Source of the DNA: a virus
IMG/VR virus record: IMGVR_UViG_3300017708_000052
Coordinates: 1-34,462 of that record
Direction: 5' to 3' (one strand)
Length of the DNA: 34,462 bases
Position numbers and translations under genes: made by a program. Shown one piece after another: positions 21,222-29,027 of the stretch. The notes beneath the pieces are model-generated. The model saw only the letters and a program-made list of their open reading frames with translations. It searched no databases and was not told the DNA's origin. The first letter of the stretch is position 1. Each line of letters opens with the position of its first letter.

Positions 21222-21326
21222 ATGTACGGAAAGAAAAAAGCTAAAGGTAAAAAAATGTTAAAAGGTGGACAGAAAAAACTACCTGCTGCATTACAGAAAA
21301 AAATAATGAAAGCTAAAAAGAAGTAA
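21222..21326 (+). CDS. very small Lys-rich protein
   Basis: This 34-residue product (MYGKKKAKGKKMLKGG...) is nearly half Lys. The start follows TAGGAG (overlapping the scaffold stop) at good spacing. Its stop overlaps the next start as TAATG. It is the first of three consecutive basic mini-genes between scaffold and capsid. Nucleic-acid or capsid binding is conceivable from charge only. Confidence 0.65.
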   Translation: MYGKKKAKGKKMLKGGQKKLPAALQKKIMKAKKK

Positions 21327-21475
21327 TGGCTAAAAGAGGATTGTACGCCAACATCCATGCGAAGCGTAAACGTATCGCTGCGGGTTCTGGTGAAAAAATG
21401 CGTAAGGTAGGAGCTAAAGGTGCACCTACTAAAAAACAATTTAAAAGAGCGGCAAAGACAGCTAAGAAAAAGTAA
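21326..21475 (+). CDS. small basic protein, second of trio
   Basis: The 49-residue product (MAKRGLYANIHAKRKRIAAG...) begins and ends with TAATG overlaps, so all three mini-genes are probably translated by re-initiation. The MAKRGLYANIHAKRKRI start is a pattern I recall from marine phages near capsid genes. It is strongly basic throughout, without hydrophobic segments. Confidence 0.72.
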   Translation: MAKRGLYANIHAKRKRIAAGSGEKMRKVGAKGAPTKKQFKRAAKTAKKK

Positions 21476-21720
21476 TGCCGGCTAAAAAATATCAGTCACC
21501 TTCCGGCGGTTTAAATGCTGCCGGGAGAAAATATTTTAAAAGAAAAACTGGTGCTAACTTAAAAGCTCCAGTCACAGGAAAAGTTAAACGTGGTTCTAAA
21601 GCAGCCAAACGTAGAGCTAGTTTCTGTGCACGTATGTCCGGAGTAAAAGGTGCAATGAAAAAACCTAATGGTAAACCTACAAGAAAAGCTCTAGCATTAC
21701 GTAAATGGAAGTGTAGATAG
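21475..21720 (+). CDS. small basic protein, DUF6321-like
   Basis: The 81-residue protein has MPAKKYQSPSGGLNAAGRKYFKRKTGANLKAPV, then RRASFCARMSGVKGAMKKPNGKPTRKALALRKWKC. The GGLN-AGR-YF start and SFCARMSGVKG...RKALALRKWKC end form a well-conserved pattern in marine phages, which I associate with DUF6321. Cys and Trp near the end suggest a folded, perhaps metal- or nucleic-acid-binding domain. The function is unknown. Confidence 0.82.
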   Translation: MPAKKYQSPSGGLNAAGRKYFKRKTGANLKAPVTGKVKRGSKAAKRRASFCARMSGVKGAMKKPNGKPTRKALALRKWKCR

Positions 21721-21866
21721 TTGTGCACGCTTTTTAGCGGGCAACTTGCCAACACATATTTAATAAAGTGTAATAACTTGACCACCTGCGGGTGACAATC
21801 TTGAATGTGAAACTGAAACATATGTAGAGGCTTTTATAAATAAACGTCATAACAAAGGAGAACACT
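21721..21866 (+). promoter_or_regulatory. capsid gene leader with small hairpins
   Basis: This 146-base gap before the capsid gene holds short hairpins (CGC-TTTTTA-GCG, GGC-AACTT-GCC, CACC-TGCG-GGTG) and the palindrome ACATATGT, then a strong AAAGGAG ribosome binding site. I found no copy of the phage promoter, unlike T7, where a strong promoter precedes the capsid gene; only TAAAGTG without CCC occurs. It may be a translational leader. Confidence 0.35.
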
Positions 21867-22844
21867 ATGGCAAATGCAAGTCCAGTATCAGTTGGAAGAG
21901 TAAATGCAAGTGGTTCGGAAGACGCTCTGTTTCTGAAAGTTTTTGCGGGAGAAGTACTTACTTCTTTTGATAGAGCTTCAGTAACTCAAGGTGCAGAAAT
22001 GGTTAGAAGTATTTCTAACGGTAAATCTGCAACTTTCCCAGTAATGGGTAGAGTGGATGCTTCGTACCATACAGCAGGTGCTGAAATAACTGGTTCAGAT
22101 GTAAACCACAACGAGAAAGTTATTACAATTAATGACCTTCTTTTATCTTCAGTATTTTTATCAAATATTGAAGAAGCAAAAAACCATTGGGATGTAAGAA
22201 GCGCTTACTCTACAGAAATTGGTAGAGCGTTAGCTTTCCAAAAAGATAAGCATATCTTACAAACAATTGGTCAAGCAGCACAAGCTTCTGCAAACGTAGC
22301 CGATAGCGGTTATGCAGCAGGAACTGTACTTACAAACACAGGTATTGCTTCAACTACTGCTTCAACAGCAGCGAACGCAATGATTGATAGTTTGTTTGAT
22401 GCGGCTAAACAATTAGATGCAAACTACGTTCCAAAAGAAGGTAGAAAAGCATTTATCAAATTAGAAGAGTACTACAAATTAGCAAACGGTACTAACGTAA
22501 CTAACGTTGACTTCTCAGGTCAAGGTTCAATTGCGGAAGGTAAAGTTGTTAAAGTAGCAGGTATTGAATTAATACCTACTGCACACTTTGTAGCGTCTAA
22601 CGTAACTGCGGCTCCGGATGCAGGTTCAGCAACTGCGGGTGGTTCAAACCCTCAAGCTGTTAACTTATCAAACTACGTATGTTTGGTATCTCATCCTTCT
22701 GCTGTAGGTACTGTAAAACTTATGGATTTAGCTGTTGAAAGCGAATATGATATAAGAAGACAAGGTACTCTAATGGTTGCTAAATACGCTATGGGACACG
22801 GTGTCCTAAGAGGCGAGGCAGCTGTAGGAATTAAAGAAGCGTAA
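21867..22844 (+). CDS. major capsid protein, gp10-like
   Basis: The 325-residue HK97-fold shell protein (T7 gp10A: 345). Recognised segments are DALFLKVFAGEVLTSFDRAS (about residues 18-37), the V-SISNGKSATFPVMGR strand, ITINDLLLSSVFLSNIEEA and AFQKDKHILQTI, and the C-terminal SEYDIRRQGTLMVAKYAMGHGVLRGEAA. ATG 21867 follows AAAGGAGAACACT, one of the best ribosome binding sites in the window, as expected for the most abundant protein. A GC-rich hairpin follows the gene. Confidence 0.97.
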   Translation: MANASPVSVGRVNASGSEDALFLKVFAGEVLTSFDRASVTQGAEMVRSISNGKSATFPVMGRVDASYHTAGAEITGSDVNHNEKVITINDLLLSSVFLSNIEEAKNHWDVRSAYSTEIGRALAFQKDKHILQTIGQAAQASANVADSGYAAGTVLTNTGIASTTASTAANAMIDSLFDAAKQLDANYVPKEGRKAFIKLEEYYKLANGTNVTNVDFSGQGSIAEGKVVKVAGIELIPTAHFVASNVTAAPDAGSATAGGSNPQAVNLSNYVCLVSHPSAVGTVKLMDLAVESEYDIRRQGTLMVAKYAMGHGVLRGEAAVGIKEA

Positions 22845-22865
22845 TAGCTTAACTTTAATATTATT

Positions 22866-22897
22866 AGTGGCGGTAGAGGGAGACTGAAGCCGCCGCT
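22866..22897 (+). terminator. GC-rich hairpin after capsid gene, Tphi-like position
   Basis: AGTGGCGG (22866-22873) pairs with CCGCCGCT (22890-22897), 8 bp with one G-U pair and a 16-nt loop. No T-run follows, so it is not a typical intrinsic terminator. T7 places its phage-polymerase terminator Tphi just after gene 10, at the same spot. RNA processing or stabilisation of the capsid mRNA is an alternative. Confidence 0.5.
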
Positions 22898-22917
22898 ATA
22901 TTAACTAATAGGATATT

Positions 22918-23523
22918 ATGACTACACAGATTACACCAACTACGGAACTGCAAGCGATAAACATAATGTTGTCTGTTATCGGTGAGGCTCCAGTTAACTC
23001 AATTACAGGCACTACATCAGTTGATGTAAGTACAGCAAAAAATATTTTAGATGAAACTTCTATGTCAATTCAATCTCAAGGATGGCATTTCAATACACAT
23101 GAAAATTATAAAAACTTGGCATTAGACCAAAATAGTAAAATTCCCCTACCTTCAAACTGCGTTAAAGTTGACGCTAGTAAAAACTTTAGATACATAAATG
23201 TTACATTAAGAAATGGTTTTCTATATAATTTAGAAACACATACAGATGTTTTTACAACAGTACCAGAAGTAGATTTAGTTTTAGTACAACAGTTTGAACA
23301 ACTTCCAGAATATGCAAGACAATATATTACACAAAAATCAGCAAGAAGATTTGCAGCAAGATTTCTTGGTGATGCTCAAATTGTTCAGTTAATTGGTAAT
23401 GATGAAAATGAAGCATTAATGTCATTTCATCAAGCTGATAGCCAACAAGCGGATGTAAATATATTAGAAGGTGATAGCAATACTTATTCAATAATTAATA
23501 GACCAACTCGAAGGACTTATTAA
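22918..23523 (+). CDS. tail tubular protein A, gp11-like
   Basis: The 201-residue protein (T7 gp11: 196) forms the dodecameric adaptor between portal and nozzle. The N-terminus TELQAINIMLSVIGEAPVNSI and the segments ILDETSMSIQSQGWHFNT and YITQKSARRFAARFLGD are characteristic of the family. ATG 22918 follows AGGATATT. The stop overlaps the tail tube B start (TAATG). Confidence 0.96.
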   Translation: MTTQITPTTELQAINIMLSVIGEAPVNSITGTTSVDVSTAKNILDETSMSIQSQGWHFNTHENYKNLALDQNSKIPLPSNCVKVDASKNFRYINVTLRNGFLYNLETHTDVFTTVPEVDLVLVQQFEQLPEYARQYITQKSARRFAARFLGDAQIVQLIGNDENEALMSFHQADSQQADVNILEGDSNTYSIINRPTRRTY

Positions 23524-26015
23524 TGGGTGGTGTCGTATCACAGAGTATTCCTAATTTTCTAAATGGTATCTCACAACAAACACCAACACAAAGAGGTATT
23601 AATCAGGCAGAAGACCAGATAAATTTACAAAACAATATTGTAGATGGTTTATCTAAAAGACCGCCATTTGATTATTTAGCAACTTTAGATAACACTAATG
23701 TATATCCTAACACTATTAAATTTTGGTCTATACAAAGAGATAAAGACAATCAGTACATGGTTGCCTTTTATAATGGTGGTGTCAAAGTTTGGGATTTAGA
23801 TGGTAATGAAAAAACTGTTACTATAGCAAGTGGTTCTAGTTATTTAACTTCTACTAATCCTAAATCAGATTTTAAATTAGTTAACATTGCTGATTACACT
23901 TTTATTGCTAATAAATCAAAAACAGTTTTAGCAGATACAAACACAAGTTCTGCAAAGATAGAAGAATTTTATATTAATGTTGTTACATCTAATTATGGTA
24001 GGGAATATGCTATAACAGTACAACATCCTAACATGTCTTACGCTGTTAAATCTTCTTTACAAATGCCAAGCGGCAGTAATTTAAACCATGATGCTGTGTT
24101 TAGAGATACAGCGCATATTGCAGATATTTTATTTAGAGGTGAATCTAGTGCTTATTTTGATTCATCTTCAGATGCTGATTTTAAATTAACTAGAGAAGAC
24201 ACAGGTGCAACTTTAAGCACAACGCAAGGATTAGGAACATCAACAGAAGTTACAAATTACTTTACTATGTCTCAATATCCTGGTGTTATTAGAGGTGTTT
24301 CAACAAATGGCAATAGTAATTACACAGTGTTAACAGCTGATGGTTCTGGTAATACCGGTATGTATTCTATAAGAGATGAAATATCTGACTTTACAAAATT
24401 ACCTTATCATGCAAGCACAGACAGTATTATAAAAGTTACAGGTGAAGATGGAGATACATTATCTGATTATTACGTAAAGTTTGAAACAGATGGTGTTTGG
24501 AAAGAAACTATAGGTCAAAGCGTTAGTTTAGGTTTAGATAATTCTACAATGCCGCATGCATTAATAAATAATAATGATGGCACATTTACATTTCAAGAAA
24601 TAGACTGGACTGACAGAACATGCGGAGATGGTATTACTAATTCAAACCCTAGTTTTGTAAATAATAAAATTAATAATTTATTGTTTTATAAAAATAGATT
24701 AGGAATATTAGCTAGAGATAATTTAATTTTTACAGAAAATGCAGAATTTTTTAATTTCTTTTCAAAAACTGTAACACAAGTTTTAGACACTGACCCTATT
24801 GATATAGCAGCTTCAGGCTCTGAAGTTAACACATTGTTTGATAGTGTTGCATTTAATGAAAGTTTATTATTATTTTCTGAAAAAGCACAATATAAATTAG
24901 GAAGTGTAGGAGAAACAATATCCCCTACATCAGCTGTTTTAAATGAAGTATCTGCTTTTGAATATAATAATAATGTTAAACCTGTTTCAGCAGGTAAGTT
25001 TGCATATTTTTCACAAGCAAGAAACAATAATACAGCTATAAGAGAATATTTTGCCGATGATGACACTTTAACTAATGACGGTTTAGACATTACAGTGTCT
25101 GTACAAGATTTAATACCAAGTAATACTTACCAATTAATTAGTAATACCACTGAAGATACATTGATTGCATTAGCTTCTGATACAGTAGATACTCAAATAG
25201 CTCCATACACAACTGGCACCAATGTTACTTCTGTTAATGCAGGTACATTATTTATCTATAAATACTTTTTTGATAAAGGTGAAAAAGTACAAACTGCATG
25301 GTCTAAATGGGTGTTTAACAATGCTAAAATATTAGGTGGTATGTCTTTTGAAAGTTTTATTTATTTAATGGTAGTAGAAGGTACTAACACAAAATTAATA
25401 AAAATAGATTTACGAAATTTAAAAGATACGACTATAGGATTTGGTGTTTATTTAGATTTAAAAACAAATGTTACTGGAACATATAATAGTGGTACAAATT
25501 TAACAACATTTACATCACCATATGGTGTTAAAACAGGTTTAATAGCAATTGATGCTGTTAATGGTAATAACTATGCTGTCACAAATACAAGTGGTTCGAC
25601 ATATACTTTAGAAGGCGACCACACAAATTTATATATTGGTATTCCTTACGAAAGTATATATAGAATGTCACAACAATATGTAAGAGAACGTTCTGGTAGA
25701 GGTCTAGTAGCAATTACTTCAGGTCGTTATCAAATTAGAAACATGTCATTTAATTATGAAACTTCAGGTTATTTTCAAATTGAAGTAACACCTAACGGCA
25801 GAAGTACAAGTTACTCATTTATGAATGGATATGTTATTGGTACAGCTACAAGTAAAATAGGTGTACCGGCTATTAGTTCAGGAACTATTAAGGTACCCGT
25901 TTCATGTAGAAACACAGATTTTACATTAGATATTAAAAGTTCTTCACACCTGCCAATGTATATTGCTAGTGCAGAGGTAGAAGGATATTATCATAATCGT
26001 TCAACAAGGATTTAA
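23523..26015 (+). CDS. tail tubular protein B, gp12-like nozzle
   Basis: The 830-residue protein (T7 gp12: 794) builds the tail nozzle. The N-terminus VVSQSIPNFLNGISQQTPTQR followed by QINLQNNIVDGLSKRPP is diagnostic. Other family marks are NNKINNLLFYKNRLGILARDNLIFTE and YEYNNNVKPVSAGKFAYF-like segments near residue 480, and QQYVRERSGRGLVAITSGRYQIR near the C-terminus. Ser-, Thr- and Asn-rich beta structure fits its propeller-like domains. Confidence 0.96.
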   Translation: MGGVVSQSIPNFLNGISQQTPTQRGINQAEDQINLQNNIVDGLSKRPPFDYLATLDNTNVYPNTIKFWSIQRDKDNQYMVAFYNGGVKVWDLDGNEKTVTIASGSSYLTSTNPKSDFKLVNIADYTFIANKSKTVLADTNTSSAKIEEFYINVVTSNYGREYAITVQHPNMSYAVKSSLQMPSGSNLNHDAVFRDTAHIADILFRGESSAYFDSSSDADFKLTREDTGATLSTTQGLGTSTEVTNYFTMSQYPGVIRGVSTNGNSNYTVLTADGSGNTGMYSIRDEISDFTKLPYHASTDSIIKVTGEDGDTLSDYYVKFETDGVWKETIGQSVSLGLDNSTMPHALINNNDGTFTFQEIDWTDRTCGDGITNSNPSFVNNKINNLLFYKNRLGILARDNLIFTENAEFFNFFSKTVTQVLDTDPIDIAASGSEVNTLFDSVAFNESLLLFSEKAQYKLGSVGETISPTSAVLNEVSAFEYNNNVKPVSAGKFAYFSQARNNNTAIREYFADDDTLTNDGLDITVSVQDLIPSNTYQLISNTTEDTLIALASDTVDTQIAPYTTGTNVTSVNAGTLFIYKYFFDKGEKVQTAWSKWVFNNAKILGGMSFESFIYLMVVEGTNTKLIKIDLRNLKDTTIGFGVYLDLKTNVTGTYNSGTNLTTFTSPYGVKTGLIAIDAVNGNNYAVTNTSGSTYTLEGDHTNLYIGIPYESIYRMSQQYVRERSGRGLVAITSGRYQIRNMSFNYETSGYFQIEVTPNGRSTSYSFMNGYVIGTATSKIGVPAISSGTIKVPVSCRNTDFTLDIKSSSHLPMYIASAEVEGYYHNRSTRI

Positions 26016-26495
26016 ATGACCAGAGAAAATTACGTACGACCCGCTATACTAAAAGATACTTTAGAGTTAGCACCTAGAATACGCCAAGCTGACCGTGCAG
26101 AGATTAGAGCATCTAACAACTCTTCACCTTTACAAGCTTTAGTATTTCCATTTACGGAACCTAATGGTAAAGTTTATAGTATAATAGGTAAAACAGATGA
26201 AGGTGTTATAGGTATGTTTGGTGTTGCTAAGTGTGCTGAGCCTGAATATGGTGTAGCATGGATGTTGTCTAGTGAAACACTCTTTAAACATACAAAACAA
26301 TTTATAAAAGAATGTCCGTATTGGATAGATGAGATGGGTAAAGGTTATAAATATCTTTATAACTTTGTAGATAAAAGAAATTGGAAGTCACTTAAATGGC
26401 TTCAGTATTTAGGCTTTGAACCAAAAACTGAAATAGGAGATTATGGTTTTGGTAAAATGCCATTTTTATTAATGATGAAGGAGACAAATAATTAA
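26016..26495 (+). CDS. gp13-like protein with acetyltransferase-like fold
   Basis: The 159-residue protein starts immediately after the gp12-like stop. It begins VRPAILKDTLELAPRIRQADRAEIRAS and has GVIGMFGVAKCAEPEYGVAWMLSSETL and a WLQYLGFEPKTEIGDYGFGKMPF ending, the layout of GNAT-like proteins that occupy the gene 13 position in T7-like phages. T7 gp13 (138 residues) is needed for virion assembly. The acetyl-CoA-binding loop (Q/R-x-x-G-x-G/A) is not obvious, so a structural or assembly role is more likely than catalysis. Confidence 0.85.
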   Translation: MTRENYVRPAILKDTLELAPRIRQADRAEIRASNNSSPLQALVFPFTEPNGKVYSIIGKTDEGVIGMFGVAKCAEPEYGVAWMLSSETLFKHTKQFIKECPYWIDEMGKGYKYLYNFVDKRNWKSLKWLQYLGFEPKTEIGDYGFGKMPFLLMMKETNN

Positions 26496-26497
26496 TT

Positions 26498-27049
26498 ATG
26501 TGTGATGTAGTAACTGCATTAAAAATAGGAACAGCGATAGTTAGTCATAGAAACCAAAGAGCTATAGCTAAAGGACAGGAAGAAGCTAATGAACTAACAA
26601 GAAAAAATTCTGACCAAGCATATTTAAATGATTTATCTAAAATAGATAGAGAAGCTGTTTCTGCTAGTAGAGAAAAAAAGGTAGCAGATTTTAAAACTTC
26701 TCAAGAAAATAATAAAAAACAAGCACAAGCTTTAAACATGAACGCAGGTAATGGTGATAAAATTATACAAGACATTGCAGGCACTTACGATATGCAATTC
26801 TTAGATGTTGCAAGAGATTACGAAACAGATGTAATTAAATTAATGGGACAAGAACAAGAAGCTTATGCAGCACAACAAAGAAGATATAACAGTATTAAAC
26901 CAGTAGTAATGCCTAGTAGGACTGGCTTGTTATTAAACATTGGAACTATTGGTGCTGAAGGGTATCAAAAATATAAAAATAATTTAAAACCAGTTAACAA
27001 AGTTAACACTGTAGCTAAAAACAAATTTACACAATATGGGTACAAATAA
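26498..27049 (+). CDS. internal virion protein gp14-like
   Basis: The 183-residue protein (T7 gp14: 196) is ejected first and forms an outer-membrane channel in T7. It has a mildly hydrophobic start (VTALKIGTAIVSH), a long Lys/Glu/Gln-rich helical region, NAGNGDKIIQDIAGTYDMQFLDVARDYETDV (about residues 78-108) and a QEQEAYAAQQRRYNSIKPV segment, typical of the family. It lies 2 nt after the preceding gene. Confidence 0.88.
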   Translation: MCDVVTALKIGTAIVSHRNQRAIAKGQEEANELTRKNSDQAYLNDLSKIDREAVSASREKKVADFKTSQENNKKQAQALNMNAGNGDKIIQDIAGTYDMQFLDVARDYETDVIKLMGQEQEAYAAQQRRYNSIKPVVMPSRTGLLLNIGTIGAEGYQKYKNNLKPVNKVNTVAKNKFTQYGYK

Positions 27050-27051
27050 TT

Positions 27052-29025
27052 ATGGCATATAAATCAAGAGTAACAAATAAATACATGGGTTCTACATTTG
27101 CAGGTAGAGTGAATGTTGCAACAACTACTGAAACTTCTGACTTAATAAACGTATTACAAAAAAATGTAAACCCTGCATTATCAAGAATTTACAATCAAAA
27201 TATAGCAAATAAAAAAGATGAAGCTGTACAAGAAATTAATCAATTGTTAACTACAAGAGATGCTAACACAGTTCAAAAAGAAATACTAGAAGGGAAACAT
27301 CCTAATTTAAATAATAAATATGTACAAAAAACTGTACAATATCACACAGGAAAAGTACAAGCTATTGATGCTATAAAAAATATAGAAGAAAATAAAAATG
27401 ACTATGATTTTCAAACAACAAATTTACCGGCATTTTACAAACAGTATTTACCAAGTTTTGCAGATAAAGAAGGTTCTTATGCTTTAGGTTTTTCAACAGT
27501 ATTTAATAAATATAAAGCAGATGAAGCTATTAAAGACGCAAAAGTTAGAAGTGATTTTGCTCAAACCACAAAAATAAATGAAGGTGTAAAATTAGTTTTA
27601 AATGAAGACATTGGAGATGAATGGGACACTATTAATAAAGGATTAGATTATGATTTACCACCGGAAGAAGGTGGTGGAACAATTAGAAAATTTTATTCTA
27701 ATGAAGAAAAAAATGACATTGCAATTGCAGCTGCTGAAAGTTTGTATAACACAGCAACGACACCACAAGAAATAGATAGAGGTTTAAAAATATTAGCAGC
27801 TAATAGAGGTGTTGGAAAAGATGGTATGAATTTGGGTTCATTAATGAATACCAAAAGAGAAGATGTTGACAAATTAGTTAAAAAATTAAGAGATAGAAAA
27901 GTAACATTAACACAACAAGATAGACTTAACAAAGATAATATTAGAAAAGATGAAATTAGAGAAATATTTACAACATCAAATTCTAAAATTACTGAAGAAA
28001 AAAATGGCGTAAGTGTTGAGAGATACCGTACTTATGATGAACAATTAAAGTTAAGAGAAAAATTAACAACATATGGAGACCCTACAATATTAGCAGCGTT
28101 TGATGCTATGGTGGATAAAAACAGATTTGTAAACACTGACCCTAATGTATTCACAGATATTACAAGTCAAATATTTGAAGGTGGTTATGGTAGTCAAAGT
28201 GAGTTAATGGAAGACTTACTTTCTAAAAATGTTTCTTCTGAAAACTTTGGTAAAGCATTAACGTACTACAATAATTATACTTCAGATTTAAACAACGGTA
28301 TTAAACCAATTTACAAAACAGATTTTACTTACAGCAGTGTTACAACTGATATTATTAATAGTATTAAAGGTAATTTTAATGTAGGAATGGTTGGAATGGA
28401 AAAACCTAATTCTGGAGAAGCTATTAGAAATGCCAATGCATATCTTAGAAAAGAAATTATTGATTTTGAAAATAATTACAAATTAGAAAATAATGGTAAG
28501 TCACCTTCAAGAAAAGAAAAAGATGAATTTATGCAATCATTAGGTGATGTAATGAAAACAAGATTTACACCAGATAATGTACAACCACAAATGCAGTCAT
28601 TTACATCTTATGACGAAGAACAAAAAAAGTTAGAAGCAGCTCGTCAAGATAAATTAAAACGTTACACTGAAGCAGGTATAACACCTATTATACAAGCTCT
28701 TAATAATCAATTACAATTAGATGAAGGACTTATTAAACTTCCTGAAATTACTGAAGATAGTAGATTTAAAGATTTTATACCTTTTAATCAACCATCATTA
28801 GATGAGTTTAAAGAACAAAAAATAATACCTTTTATTTCTAATTATTTAGAAAATGCATTGGGAGACCTTGAGTTTACTTCTGAAACTATTAAAGCTATGG
28901 AACAAAAAGATTTTAATGAGTTACTTAGAAACATATCTGACCAGTTTAGAGGTACTTCTAAAACATATCAAATATCCCCTATTGATATACAAAACGCAAT
29001 TAAAGCAATAACTAAAGGTAATTAA
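27052..29025 (+). CDS. internal virion protein gp15-like
   Basis: The 657-residue protein (T7 gp15: 747) occupies the gene 15 position and would form the periplasmic tunnel section of the ejection machine. It is largely helical and charged, with few conserved marks visible by eye. The segments YQISPIDIQNAIKAITKG at the C-terminus and ALGFSTVFNKYKADEAIKDA in the first third fit repeating helical hairpins. The assignment rests on position and length; no transglycosylase motif is visible. Confidence 0.82.
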   Translation: MAYKSRVTNKYMGSTFAGRVNVATTTETSDLINVLQKNVNPALSRIYNQNIANKKDEAVQEINQLLTTRDANTVQKEILEGKHPNLNNKYVQKTVQYHTGKVQAIDAIKNIEENKNDYDFQTTNLPAFYKQYLPSFADKEGSYALGFSTVFNKYKADEAIKDAKVRSDFAQTTKINEGVKLVLNEDIGDEWDTINKGLDYDLPPEEGGGTIRKFYSNEEKNDIAIAAAESLYNTATTPQEIDRGLKILAANRGVGKDGMNLGSLMNTKREDVDKLVKKLRDRKVTLTQQDRLNKDNIRKDEIREIFTTSNSKITEEKNGVSVERYRTYDEQLKLREKLTTYGDPTILAAFDAMVDKNRFVNTDPNVFTDITSQIFEGGYGSQSELMEDLLSKNVSSENFGKALTYYNNYTSDLNNGIKPIYKTDFTYSSVTTDIINSIKGNFNVGMVGMEKPNSGEAIRNANAYLRKEIIDFENNYKLENNGKSPSRKEKDEFMQSLGDVMKTRFTPDNVQPQMQSFTSYDEEQKKLEAARQDKLKRYTEAGITPIIQALNNQLQLDEGLIKLPEITEDSRFKDFIPFNQPSLDEFKEQKIIPFISNYLENALGDLEFTSETIKAMEQKDFNELLRNISDQFRGTSKTYQISPIDIQNAIKAITKGN

Positions 29026-29027
29026 TA

